Source: Lactifluus volemus (Eukaryota; Basidiomycota; Agaricomycetes; Russulales; Russulaceae). From it: a stretch of 64,000 nt of DNA. Where the stretch lies: the NCBI GenBank assembly GCA_022376515.1, contig WTXI01000085.1, positions 1 to 64,000 on the forward strand. The letters run 5' to 3'. How positions within the stretch are numbered: position 1 is the first letter of the stretch; each line of letters begins with the position of its first letter. A program made the position numbers and the translations under genes. Shown here one piece after another: positions 36,086-48,304 of the stretch. The notes beneath the pieces were generated by a model that was not told the origin of the DNA, did no database searches, and saw only the letters and a program-made list of their open reading frames with translations.

Positions 36086-38194
36086 GAATTTAAAGTACCT
36101 AAGGACCGCATCTTTGTCATAGTCACATGTTGCGGGATATAAATGCTGATTTAAAAAAAAAAACAACAGACGGGCTTCATGTCATAAAAAGTAGATTAGA
36201 TGCCATCCGCATATCTAGAAATACAGGAGTTTATGGGAAAATCGTTACTAGTTGCATCGAGTCTCCGAGCATCGTCTGATTCTCTAGCAAAATCCGATGT
36301 CGGTGCAAACTCGACAAGTAGTTAACCATATAATCACAACGTCATATATCAGAATGGAAAGTCTGAAGCCGATGGATATAGAGGACTCTGAAGAGGTGGA
36401 TCGAGACGCATCCTCCTAGAATGGCCGCTGATGGCCCCGTGATTGTCCATTAGCCAGCTCACGTACTACCCTCCGGCTATCTTCGCTCACAGATTAGTTA
36501 TATTGCCTGTCCCTCTCCCCCGCTTCCGTGTATAGCCATGCAGCCTCAAGCCTCAGACATGTTCCATTATTCCGCGCTATCTGGTCGACACATCTGGCGA
36601 TCACAAATCCTCCAAATCGCGATGATCCTTGAAGTGTTCTGCAGGTTATGACTTGGTACTACCACAATTGCGCACATAGATGCGGGTCAAGATGCAGCAC
36701 AGGCTTCCTGGTGCACCTCCTGGGCTTTGACTTCCGCTTCACGTCGGTCAAAAATGTCCTCACGCGCGGGTTCCGCAGCCAACCCGTTCAATTGCTGAGA
36801 CTTTTGGACGCACAGGCGCGAGCTTGGGGTCGAATACGAGTGTGTGTATGAAATTTTCCTGAAGGATTCCGGGAGGCGTGAGCCTCATCGTGAAGAGGTG
36901 GACAATGGTTAAGTTGCGCCGGTTCGAAAGGAGACTGCAGCAGAAGCCACTGGTGGGCCTTGGGATTGGTGAGTCGAGCGCCGACTGATGGTAGATGCGA
37001 GCACGTGAACCTGGGTGAGGTTCGCTTGATCTCGGTAAGCGGTGCTCGTTTGCCGTAACATGCAGCACTGTAGGTGTAGGTCCCAGCACAAATATAGCGA
37101 TGGCGAGTTTCAGACCGTTGAAAAGATTGCTATGAGATTATCACTAGCATAACCACAACAATCTGGTGCTCGGCGGCGACAGGAGATCCGAAAAGGGAAT
37201 GCTCGCAACGTACCGCACAAACATCTAGTCTCGTTTCTCATTTTTACCATGATATCGCTTGTATGGCATTCTGCTTGTGTCAGATACTACTAGGTTTTGA
37301 ATCTTTTGATCCTTGAGGTGGGTAGACATGCCACAAGATAGAAAGGTGGCTTCAAATTGAGGAGAGGGAAAAAGCGAAAAAAAAAAAAACGGCAGTGCAG
37401 AATACAGCTGGCTGCTTCACAGTAAACGCGGGAAAGGGCCGACAGTGAGAAGTGAAGGTGAACGCAAGAGGTACTGGAGATGCTTGTTGTGAGACGGGGA
37501 GCGGTGGGCTTGCTCACACGATCACGTGGGGTCCAGGGGTTTGTGTGCTGATATTTGTTCCCCCACGCCCTCTGCAGAACTCGTCTTACCGCCAGCTGCG
37601 AACACGTTGATCTATATGTACCCCACTGTTAGTCGTCACCGCCTCTCAGGTCCTGAAAGCTCGAGATTTCCCCTACTTCAGGTGACCGGTACGCATCCTT
37701 TATGATCTCGCTGATAAGTACTAAGTACTAAATCATTTCTAGTCTTCAGAGCGCACAATCTTCCCCGTCTCAAGTCTCCCCTTGGGAGAAATTTACTATT
37801 TTTTGCTACTGTGACCTACGGGGAGAAAACATGGCAGACACAGTCTGTGCGGAGCGTATCCCAAAGAGTGGAATGGAACGAGAATATCGAGGCATTGTAG
37901 GGAATCTCGTATTTTTCGCCTTCAAGTTCTACGTACAACTGAGTTTCCTGCAGTGCCGTGCAACCACTTTCCCACATGACGTTATCTCTTTATGCGAAAA
38001 GGACCACACAAAAAGACATCCTTGTTGGAAAGCAGGAGATAGTCTGTGAACCCCAACGCGGTTCGTCTGTCTCATAGACTCGTTATTCATGTGTCTGGCT
38101 GAGCGTTTCACATATAGAACTTGATATCATTTTCAGTACTGAGGGACATACAAGACATCAAACTGAACCCATCACGATCTCCTTATCGATCACT
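36086..38194. other. Intergenic region upstream of the NLR; no gene recognised
   Basis: Short frames only. Paired frames on opposite strands at 36648-37091 look coding-like for about 100 codons but have no recognisable domain. A run of 15 A at about 37378-37389 and other homopolymers are present. The last few hundred bases presumably hold the NLR promoter; I see no TATA box that I would defend. Confidence 0.45.
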
Positions 38195-41100
38195 ATGTCA
38201 GCCGCTGTCGACACCGCGGACCCTACTGCAGATCTAGATAACGTTTTTGCTGAAAGTGATCGCGCTGAGGAACCCGTCACTACTATAAAGACATGGAAAA
38301 GTGCTGTTCATGCCATCAAGCGGGTAATGGACATTATCAGTCCAATCGCAGCAGTATGTATGCCCAATATCGTTTTTGCGCATCTGTCATTGAGCTAACT
38401 CGCGTTGTTCAGCTGAACCCTCCCGCACGTCTGGCATGGTCTCTGTTCTCAAAGATCCCCGAAGTGCGCCTCCTTGCCTCCTCGGAATAAATAAAAGGAT
38501 TCACACATTTTTGTTCACCTTGCCCCAGACTTTGCTACAGCAGTTGAAGCGTGACGACAATGTTCGAGCACTACTTGGGGAAATACGCGATTCGTTCGAA
38601 CTTTTACAAGATCCGGACACTTTGAGAAACATAAACCCGGAGTCTGCGCAAGCAGCGATCCTCGAGGAAATGCTGGGTTGTATCTCCGAATGTGCAGAAT
38701 TTATAATTTCGTATGCGAAGGATGTGCAAGTCGGTACGTCGTTTTGACTCCCTCGTTGGGTATTCGTTATAAACAGATGATTCACAGGAAAGCGGACTTT
38801 GAAAAATATCGACGTCCAAGTTGATGGAAAAATAGAACAGTACCGCACCAACCTCGTGCGATTGCGAGAAGCGTTCCTTGCGCGTGCTGCTTTCTCCACC
38901 GCGGCTGTTGTATTAGATGCTGGTCAGTAATTTATGGTAGTGACAGGATCGTCGGATATCGGTCTGACAAAGTGCACCAGAATTGAGCGCAAAAATCCGA
39001 GAATTGCCTTATAAGGGAGGCTGGCGATTCGGTGATGAGAGGCGCTGTCTTCCCGGCACACGGGACAAATTCTTGGATTACATTACCAAGTGGGTCGAGG
39101 ATCCGAAAGCCAAACGTGGGCTTGTTCTCCTTGGTCGGGCGGGCACAGGAAAATCATCCATTGCACACGAGGTTGCACGTCGCTTCGACGTCAAGTGTCT
39201 CGGCTCTTACTTCGTTTTTCTGCGGAAGGAGAGTTTCAAAGATGATTCTTATCAGCTCTTCACAACACTTGCACGCGACCTCTCCGACCGCTATCCTGCA
39301 TTCAAACTCGCCCTCGGGAGGGCCATTAAGGATAACTCGGCCCTTCGTGGTAGCCGAGACTATCGTACACTTTTTGAACACCTTCTCCTCGAACCCCTCA
39401 GGAACCTGCCACTTCCTGACCCAGTCCTCCTCATCGTTGATGCATTGGATGAGAGCGGAGCCACATCCAGTGAAAAAGGGCTGCACACGTTTCTTGCTCA
39501 ATGCCTTGTTGACCTCCCACCAAATTTCCGTGTACTCATCACCTCGAGGCCGGAGATTGATACCGAACATGCCTTCTTCGAAGCGCCATCTGTCAACATC
39601 CTCTATATGGATGATGCCGAACTAGCTGTCAAGACTGAGCAAGACATTGGCGTGTATCTTCGGCACAAGCTTCCTCCAGACTTGTTCGAAACCTATGGTA
39701 CCCATCTAGTAAAGGCCTCGGAGGGCTTGTTTCAATGGGCTGCCGTAGCATGCGGGTTCATAAATTCACCCCCTGCTAGTTTCGGATTTAGCAAGAAAAA
39801 GTGCATACAATACCTATTGGGACACTCTCGTGGACAAGATCCGTTGGACATGCTATACAAACAAGTCCTTGAGGAGTACTTCGACTCAGATAAAGCCCAG
39901 ATACTATTTCGGTCCATCATGGGACAGCTTTTTGCTGCGATTGAGCCCCTCTCCATCCAATCGTTGATTGTCCTGCGACGTTATGCCCCCTTCGATGACC
40001 CCGAGGATTCTGATTCTATGCCAGTTCTTGAAGTGCTCCGCCACCTTGGCTCACTCCTTACTAACGTTACTTCATCCGATCAAACGCGTCCCATCGTTCC
40101 TCTCCACACCTCATTCCGTGACTTCCTAGCGAGCAAGAAGAGCGATGCGTTCTATGTGGACCTTGACGATGCCCACCGTCACTTGGCACATTCCTGCCTT
40201 GGTTTAATGCTTGACAACCTGAAATTCAACATTTGCGAGCTCGAATCGTCAGGTCTTGCAAACAGCGATGTCCCAAGCCTCCATTCTCGGATTGCCATAC
40301 ACATTCCACCGAGTCTATCATATGCCTGCATTTTCTGGGCCAGTCATTTACGGCGTGTTGCTTTCGAACCCAAACTCTTCGTGAACCTTCGACTCCTGTT
40401 CGAGACGAGGTTTCTATTTTGGCTGGAAGTGCTTAGCATCAAAAGCAGTTTGGGCCTTGTTACACCAGCATTGTCATATCTGACGACATGGCTGCTGTCT
40501 AACCAGCAAAAGGTTGGTACAGGCCATAATTTTGAATATGACACGTAATGACTTCTGAGTAAATCATAATAGGCCCTCGAAACGGAGGTGAAGAATCTTT
40601 TAGAATTGATCAAAGATGGATCCGCGTTTGTGCGATACTTTGGGATGGCCATGGCAAGGAGCGCTCCGCACATTTATATCTCGGCTCTACCTTTTGCACC
40701 AATCTCTTCCCACATCTTCCACCGTTATAGTCCCATATTTCCTCACATATTATCTCTGCAACGTGGGGGGTTGTCTCAGTGGCCAGCACTGGAAATGTCG
40801 ATTCAGGCACATGATGAACCAGTCTGTTCTGTTGCATTCTCGCCGGATGGACGGCGCATTGCATCAGCCTCGCAAGATCGCACGATTCGCGTGTGGGATG
40901 CCATTACAGGGAACATGGTTGTGGGCCCATTTACTGGACACATGGACTGGGTCCTTTCTGTTGCATTCTCCCCCGATGGGCGGCGCATCGCTTCAGCCTC
41001 GCGAGATTGCACGATTCGCGTGTGGGATGCCACAACAGGAGAGTTTATAGCTGGTCCATTTACCGGACACACCGATTCCGCCAACTCTATTGCGTTTTCA

Positions 41101-42840
41101 CCTGACGGGATGCACATTGCCTCGGCCGCAGGAGATAGCACGATTCGCGTGTGGGATGCCACAACAGGACAAGTTGTAGCGGGCCCATTCACTGGACACA
41201 CCGGCTGGATAAACTCTCTTTCATTCTCACCGGACGGACAACGCATCGCCTCTGCTTCCGATGATTGCACAATTTACGTATGGGATACCACAACAGGAGA
41301 TGTAGCAGGCCCAATTTCTGGACACACTGATTGGATCAACTCGGTTGCATGGTCGCCGGTCGGGAACCGCATTACCTCAGCCTCGCGAGATTGCACGATT
41401 CGCGTGTGGGATGCCGTAACAGGAGATGTCGTAGCGAACCCATTTGCTGGGCACACCAATTGGGTCAACTCGGTTGTATTCTCGCCGGACGGGAACCGCA
41501 TTGCCTCTGCCTCACGAGATTGCACGATTCGCGTGTGGGATGCTACAACAGGGGCGATCGCAGCAGGTCCATTTATTGGTCACACAAAATCCATAAACTC
41601 TGTCGTATTCTCGCCTGACGGGCGGCGCATCGCCTCGGCTTCAACTGATCACACAATTAACGTTTGGGATGCTGCAAGAGGAGAGGTCGTAGCGGACTTA
41701 CTTACTGGACACACAGACCAGGTCTTTTCTGTTGCATTCTCGCCGGACGGACAGCGCATTGCCTCAGCCTCACGAGATCGCACGATTCAGGTGTGGGATA
41801 CTGCAACAGGAGATGTTACAGCAGGCCCGTTTACTGGACATACCGACGACGTCAACTTCGTTGCATTTTCGCCGGACGGGCGACGTATCGCCTCCGCCTC
41901 GGACGATTGTACGATTCGTGTTTGGGATGCTAAATCAGGAGATGTTGTAGCGAGCCCATTTATCGGACACACAGATAGGGTCTTTTCTGTTGCATTCTCG
42001 CCGGACGGGAGGTACATCGCCTCAGCCTCGCGAGATGCCACGATTCGTGTGTGGGATGCTGCAACGGGAGAGGTCGTAGCGGGCCCATTTTCCGGACACT
42101 CCCATTCCGTCAATTCCCTTTCATTCTCGCCGGTCGGTCAGCGCATCGCCTCGGCTTTAGATGATTGCACAATTCGCGTATTGGATGCTACAACCGGAAA
42201 GGTCGTAGCGGGCCCGTTTACGGGGCATTCAGATCAGATTATCTCTTTAACATTCTCGCCAGACGGACAGCACATCGCCTCGGCCTCACGAGATCGCACG
42301 ATTCGTGTGTGGGACACCGCATCAGGCGACGTCGTATCGGGCCCATTTACTGGACATACCGATCTGGTCAACTCGGTTGCATTCGCGCCGGACGGGCAGC
42401 GCATTGCTTCGGCTTCGAACGATCACACGATTCGTGTGTGGGATGCTGCAACAGGAGATATTTTAGCGGGTCCACTTACTGGACACACGGATCGGGTCTT
42501 TTCTGTTGCATTTTCGCCGAACGGGAGGTTGATGGCCTCTGCGTCTGGAGATTGCACGATTCGCATGTGGGATGTCGCAACACGAGAGGAAGCCTCGCGA
42601 AATCCCTCAGTTCAGGAGAGGGTTGACATCAATAGCCTTTTTATGAACAAATTTCTGATCAACAGTGATGGTTGGATGTGCGGGGAAGACGGTGAACTTC
42701 TTTTGTGGATCCCGCACATTCACCGGCCGTATTTTCATAGAACCGACACTCTTTGGATTGGAGGCAGACACAAAACTTGGCTTGACCTGGAAAACTTTGT
42801 GCACGGATCAAGCTGGGCCACAGTATATTCGTCTAGATAA
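38195..42840 (+). CDS. NLR-type protein: helical N-terminus, NACHT ATPase, 14 WD40 repeats
   Basis: Predicted STAND signal-transduction ATPase of the fungal NLR class used in non-self recognition and incompatibility (HET-E/HNWD type). Exons 38195-38353, 38413-38463, 38529-38733, 38788-38922, 38981-40512 and 40573-42840 join in frame to 1449 aa. Residues 1-184 are helical with no HET, patatin or HeLo signature that I recognise. NACHT follows: Walker A GRAGTGKSS at about 235-243, Walker B LLIVDALDES near 335, then VLITSRPE. A winged-helix-like and linker region precedes the repeats. Residues about 770-1372 are 14 consecutive repeats of 42-43 aa of the form H-x4-S-AFSPDG-x-IASAS-D-TIRVWD. The repeats are very similar in DNA, and variation clusters at a few positions. 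A C-terminal tail of about 75 aa follows. No frame break found. The nearest downstream gene is a co-oriented DUF6535 protein 634 bp away. Confidence 0.93.
40801..42600 (+). repeat. 14-unit, ~129-bp coding repeat array (WD40)
   Basis: Direct tandem repeats within the NLR gene, 126-129 bp per unit. CGATTCGCGTGTGGGATGC-like sequence and TCGCCGGACGG recur in most units. The high nucleotide similarity suggests ongoing unequal exchange or gene conversion between units. Confidence 0.92.
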
Positions 42841-43474
42841 AGTTAGTTATATCTGCTTTTTATTTCAACATTCCCGTCTAACCACTAGACTAGAAATGCC
42901 GACGATGTCAACATGGACCTTGCTTGTACAGGGGGTACATCTGTATTAATAAAAATGTACTGTACTAGAACACACAATAACACGAAGGTCAATATCAAAA
43001 ACAAAGGCAACGTGCAGCCATCTGACTGCACAAATTAGTCGCGCCACCAACTTCATTGGAACCAATTTCAAATATCCGATCCAATCACGAACCAGAATTT
43101 CGCAAGGCACACCAATAGCAAAGCTGGATTTTGCAAGGCATGGTCGAATTACGACCGCACTGAATATCTTGCAAGCAAGGTAATTGTAGCGGTTGCAAAT
43201 CCCGAAGTGGCTAACCTATCTACATGTCACCCATTATCTGAAGTGCTAGGATAGATACCAACTTACTAGATGTTTACGAACAAGTAGAGAAATAGTATGT
43301 ACAAAGATGAAGGTGTGATCCCTTATCGGCCTTATCAGCGTGAGCGTGGGAAGAGCTTGAAGCCACGGGTGACAGGACACCTCGTGTTTCTTCTCTTCAG
43401 TTGGCTGTTCTTTCACTCGCTAGTGACGAACAGTCAGCAGCAGGACGTAACACGTCGCAAGTGTCTGAACAGTT
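42841..43474. other. Intergenic spacer between the NLR and DUF6535 genes
   Basis: No coding exon recognised. AT-rich at its left end, consistent with the NLR 3' untranslated region. The ATG at 43475 was chosen for the next gene because the exon it opens splices in frame to the following one. Confidence 0.4.
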
Positions 43475-46400
43475 ATGCCTCATCTTGGCCTCGACCTCGA
43501 GGATCAGCAGCTGCCGGCCACGCCTCTAGCTCGAGGTAATGCTCTTTATTCATTCTCGCCCTTCTCTTGTTCACTCAATTCCGACGAAAGACCATGCTAG
43601 GGGATACCAAACGCAAGAACAACATTTAACCCAACCTGAACCTAGGGATGAGCCCATTCGCGCATCACTGATGTCCGAGTCTCCGGACTTCGAACGGCCC
43701 TGGACTCCGCAGAGTTACCCAGCGGCTACCTCGCAGGTTCTAGGTGGGTCGCGTCATCACGGTGGTCTCTCGTGTCATTCTGTGCCAGAAGAAACTGACG
43801 ATATGACACATCTTTCAATTCCAGGCGAAGTAAGGATCGGCCAAGGAACGAGCGACCGTCAGTCAGAGCGCGCCCATCTCATGTGGACACCGGTTGATAC
43901 CGAATCCAAGGAGCAGGGCGACCTGGGTGTGTCTATTCCTTGTTATCTTAGGGGCTTCCGTGATCTGACTAGTGTGAATGATAGCACCTCCCAGTCCACC
44001 TACTTTGGATGCGCCTTTCCCGCGTGACTTTGACGATGGCGCCAAGCCTCTGTGGACTCTTTATGGAACAGAAGCTAAGAAATATGACGAGACCCACATT
44101 CAAACTTTGAGGGACGATATGAACGACATCCTACTATTTGTGCGTTTAAATTTGTCTGCTGGTCGACCAAGCTCATACCGGTACCATAGGCTGGTCTATT
44201 TGCCGCTACTCTTACAGGGTTTATAATCGACTCTAAGCAGGAGCTGAAAGTGAGTCCAGCAGACCAAATGGTGTACTACCAGCAACAAAACGTCGTGATG
44301 CTTGCCCAAATCTCTCAGCAAATATCCTCCATCGCCCCACAGGTCGTCATCCCTTCCGCTCTGCCACCCCCTTACCCAGACTTCCACCCATCGTCATCTG
44401 CCCTCCGTGTGAATGCTTTCTGGTTCATGGCCCTCGTGTTCAGCCTCTTTGCGGCGCTGCTCGCGATACTCGTCCAGCAATGGGTCCGGAGGTACATGCG
44501 CGTCTTTGAACGGTACAGCCTTCCCCTGAAGAGTGCTCGGCTTCGGAAATACCTGCACGAAGGCGTTGAGGGATGGTACATGCCTGTGCTAGCGGAGGCT
44601 GTTCCTACTCTGTTTCATGCTTCTGTCTTCCTATTCTTTATTGGGATTGGGGACTCGGTACTGAACATCAACACGACCGTTGGTGTGAGCACCACAATTC
44701 CAATTGGAATCAGCGGCTTGTTCTATGTCTTCACCTCGCTTTCGTCAGTCATATGGCCCCAGTCACCATTCCAGCATTCAATTTCGCAACTGATCTGGTA
44801 TGCGATGCAGAAGTTGCATTTCCGGAAATACTGGGATCGGGGTCGCCTCAATGGAGCGCCGACATCTGTGAGCCCGAACATGGCAGAAGGACAGATGCAA
44901 CTCGCGATGGGAGAGGAAACGAAGCGCAAGGCACGAGACGAGGAGGCAATTTCATGGCTCGTCGATAAGATACCGGAAGGCGCCAATATAGAACCATTGG
45001 TAAAGGCAATCCCTGGCTCTTTCAATCCAGAATGGGGCTTGGACGTGTGGAAGGGGATCTTGGCAAAGGAGACGAACCCGGGGAGCACAATCAAGAGCCA
45101 ACTGGCAACGGGACTGCAAGCCGATATGGATCCCAGCACCCTTATGCCACTGCCCACCTCCACTCCACAGCATATCAGCAGCACCACTTGCAACGCATTC
45201 GGTCCCATCTTTCGCTTCCTCAGGTTCGGGAGAACCAATAACCCTGCTACTGTCACATGCGCGTCCCGCTTGATATCGCGCCCGTTCGGTCACTCACCTT
45301 CCCTCGTCACACCTGTTCCAGGAAATGAACGTATGCGGGTGCTCGGGTGGCGTATTGGTCACATGTTGAAGGCATGTCATGACTGTGGCGATCATGCAAG
45401 GGACGAAAATTGGCGCCTCCGGACATACGCATGTGTCGAAGCTACTGCATTGCTCGTATGCTGTGCAAATGCCAAACTAGATTGGTTTGGAGATATCAGA
45501 GGAGCGCTTAGGGACATGGGTAGCGTTAAAAGGACCGATGACCTTTTGAAGGGACATTTGGGCCAATTGTTCAACGCACATCGCACATGCCTTTCTATCA
45601 TGGGGATCCAAACCGTGCTGCGTGACGCCTCGCTACAACCCCATGCGTCATCTGCTGTGTCATCTTTCGCGAGCTTACATGGACAAGACGGCCGTGTGGA
45701 CCGTGGCGATCGTGCACTCGAGGCTGCTAAGAAGATCGACAGAGATTTTGAGCAGCTCTCGAGATGTTTAAGGACACTATACGATTCATTGTTCAAGGAA
45801 GAGGAAGCAGAGTTGACGGAAGACCAAGTGAGGGAGAAGCTACGAGGTCACGAATTGCAGATCTCCAAGTTGGAGCGAATCGATATCGAAGCTGATAGCA
45901 TGGACTCCGAGATCTCCCTTGCCTGGGAGGTGGCCGATGATATCACTCAGGGGTTAGCTCGTCAATTGCCCGGTGTTCAGTTCCATTCCGTACAAGAATC
46001 TATCCCTTTTGGCCAAGCCACATATTTCCTCACAACTCCTATTAAACCAATATCTATATTACCGCGGAGCCTATGTCGAGATTTACGTTCTCTCGGCCAA
46101 AGCTTGCGCGATATTATAGAGGCCCGGAATGTTGAAAAGTACCGGGTGACACTCGACAGCCTGAAAGCCCTGGGGGGTAGCGGACATTGGTTCCATCATG
46201 GACGCCTAATGGAAAGTCAACTGGCTCTTTTGAAGGACTTACACGTTGGCGGTGGCTTTGGTGTTACCGTGGCACTTTTCTTCGTCACCCTTGCGGAATT
46301 ACTATCCAAGTCTTCGTCGGAGAAATCTCAGTATTCCCTATACGTTGAAACTTTCAAATCTATCACACTGGACTGGAGGACGTACAGCCATTTACACGGG

Positions 46401-46679
46401 ACGCAGAAAGTTATCCTTGACGTTGTTTACGATCTCGCTCTGCGACTTCCCAACTTTACCAATCCTGTCGGTTCCGAGTTTTCCTGTCCAGGACCAATCA
46501 CCAACCAACTCTTGGAGTTACTCCGCAAGGTGTTTATGGGGATGACAGATACACATATCGATAATGCAGTGGAGAGGCTTAGAGCTGTCCCCTGCATTTC
46601 TTTCGGTGAACGCGGACAGTTCCGAAGTAGGGCGGTAGAGGTCATCGATAAAACACGGCGGATGCATCATTTGCCATAG
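43475..46679 (+). CDS. DUF6535 multi-pass membrane protein
   Basis: Belongs to the large basidiomycete DUF6535 family of unknown function. Exons 43475-43535, 43591-43926, 43985-44139 and 44190-46679 join in frame to 1013 aa. The conserved domain starts APFPRDFDDGAKPLWTLYG, with HIQTLRDDMNDILLFAGLF and ATLTGFIIDS at the first membrane segment. Further membrane segments are FWFMALVFSLFAALLAILV, LFHASVFLFFIGIGDSVL and IGISGLFYVFTSLSSVIW, so about four helices with the QQWVRRYMR loop between. About 700 residues of soluble C-terminal region follow with no domain that I recognise; residues near HELQISKLERIDIE may be coiled-coil. The start codon is less certain than the rest. Its placement directly after an NLR is notable. 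Confidence 0.9.
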
Positions 46680-47568
46680 TTCTCCCACTAAGGTATATTA
46701 CCTTACCTCTGTGATTATTAGTCCGAGGAAGCTACTGGAAGTAATTAGGCTTGGCAGTACAACCACAATTGGAATCAAGCGAGTGATAAAGCGGGTAAGT
46801 TAGCAAGGAACCCTGAAGGATGACAGTGAGAAGGAAGAAGAGACCCGTCGGGCTTGAGTAGCCCACTTAGACTGTAAGAATTTGTATTTATAAGATTCGT
46901 ACATCGCACCACATAGAAGAAGTCACGTTTTTAGTTAGTAGTAGTCCTTGACCTCGTCCTGTCCTCATTCGGCACACCGTTACTCCCACTTCTGGTGTCT
47001 CCTCTGCAACTACAGCCGCCCCGGGAGTCCGTGGAAGCACTGAAATATGCTGTAGATGTGACAGAGTGAGAGGTGCTGGCCCAGAACGAGCCTACTCCAC
47101 CATGTGGTAACAGTTTGCCGAAGAATATTCCTCCCTGTAGGAAATGGCCCCATCACAAGAACTACCTTGTCATTAGTGGTACTGTAATGAAATCTAGAGA
47201 AAGACAAGAAGTCGAGACGATGACTGGAGAGATAGTGTGAAGTGGATGCTAGGGTCGGAACTCTGGAGTGTCAGATTTGTATGGTGGAGCGATCAAAGTT
47301 TCCAACTTGAATCATTGAAGTTGAATGCTGTCCTGTGCGGTGGACGGATGACGGGTCGCCATAAAGACACCAAAGAGGTACCCGCCATCAAGGGCTTGCT
47401 GACTAAGATCGTTCGGCTACCATCCTTATGACCGCTAAAAAACTCATTGGTACTGGCAGAAGCATGGAGAGATCCTCGATGTGTCATCTCTATTGAAGTG
47501 CCCTTTCATTCCCTTTCTTATCTTGCCCATTTCTATTCATTTTCCACCACCTCTATTCCCCCTTCTAG
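46680..47568. other. No gene recognised
   Basis: Downstream flank of the DUF6535 gene. Short frames only; no repeat or palindrome seen until the MITE at 47569. Confidence 0.5.
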
Positions 47569-47938
47569 CACTGGTTGGGATACTGCCTTTTGAGGCTGAC
47601 AAAATCTTGACATAATTGTAATATAAGGCCATTTATTTTTCTTCATTTTTTATGAGAATAAATATGAGTAAAATGATTATATATTGTCAAGCTAAATGTA
47701 CATCACAAAATTAAGCCAAAATCATACTTCTCTAATTGATAGACATTGTGCTAGATAACATGCAAGATCAGTTTGAGTAAAAATACTTTACTTTCATTTT
47801 GTGTCATTCATTTAGCTTAACAATATATAATCATTTTATTTATATTTATCCTCATAAAAAATGAAGAAAAACAAATGGCCTTATATTACAATTATGTTAA
47901 GGTTTTGTTAGCCTCAAAAGGCAGTTTTCCAACCAGTG
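47569..47938. mobile_element. 370-bp MITE with long terminal inverted repeats
   Basis: Ends CACTGGTTGG...CCAACCAGTG, with inverted repeats of about 130 bp each that are roughly 85-90% alike. AT-rich, no coding capacity. Flanks TCTAG (left) and TCTGG (right) may be a diverged 5-bp target duplication. Superfamily not assigned. Confidence 0.85.
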
Positions 47939-48046
47939 TCTGGCAGTGGTGTCTGTTTCATGGTCATTGAGAGATATGGGGCAAAAGGTGCCACAGACAT
48001 CAGCACGGCTCATTAGGGTTAAAGTTAGAGATCTGTTTGGATCGCT

Positions 48047-48300
48047 GTCAGGGATACGGTACCGAACGGTGGGCTATGTCCTCGCACCAAGTCGGCCCTT
48101 CCAGTGCCGAAGTGACTACCCTAGCTTACTTGTTGTTTGTTTCACCTGCCCATCGCTGTATCTATCTCGCGGCCAACGCCCATTTAAGAGAGCATTTACA
48201 CTGAAATATGCTTTGTAGTATAGGATCATCAGACTCGTCTACCTTACCACAGGTCATATAACAAAACAAGCACCGCTCACCTCTCTCCTGCTCTCCCGCA
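48047..48300 (+). pseudogene. 3' fragment of the kinase gene family plus its 3' flank (copy C)
   Basis: Contains RYRTVGYVLA, matching the C-terminus of the kinase copies at 59528-60861 and 62185-63537, then a frame change before the former stop. The following noncoding DNA, to the AKR1 fragment, matches the flank of copy A (about 61080-61200). Only the last 30 or so codons survive. Confidence 0.8.
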
Positions 48301-48304
48301 AATG

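Noticed and set aside
40801..42600. Regular ~129-bp repeats considered as satellite or CRISPR-like array
   Set aside because: They are in frame and encode WD40 units; there are no short palindromic repeats with unique spacers, and the host is a eukaryote.
40803..42626. Alternative-frame ORFs across the WD40 array on both strands
   Set aside because: Periodic shadows of the repeat; the real frame is unambiguous.
43297..43539. 80-codon plus-strand frame just upstream of the DUF6535 gene
   Set aside because: It runs through the chosen first exon in another phase; only the ATG at 43475 gives an exon that splices in frame to the conserved domain.
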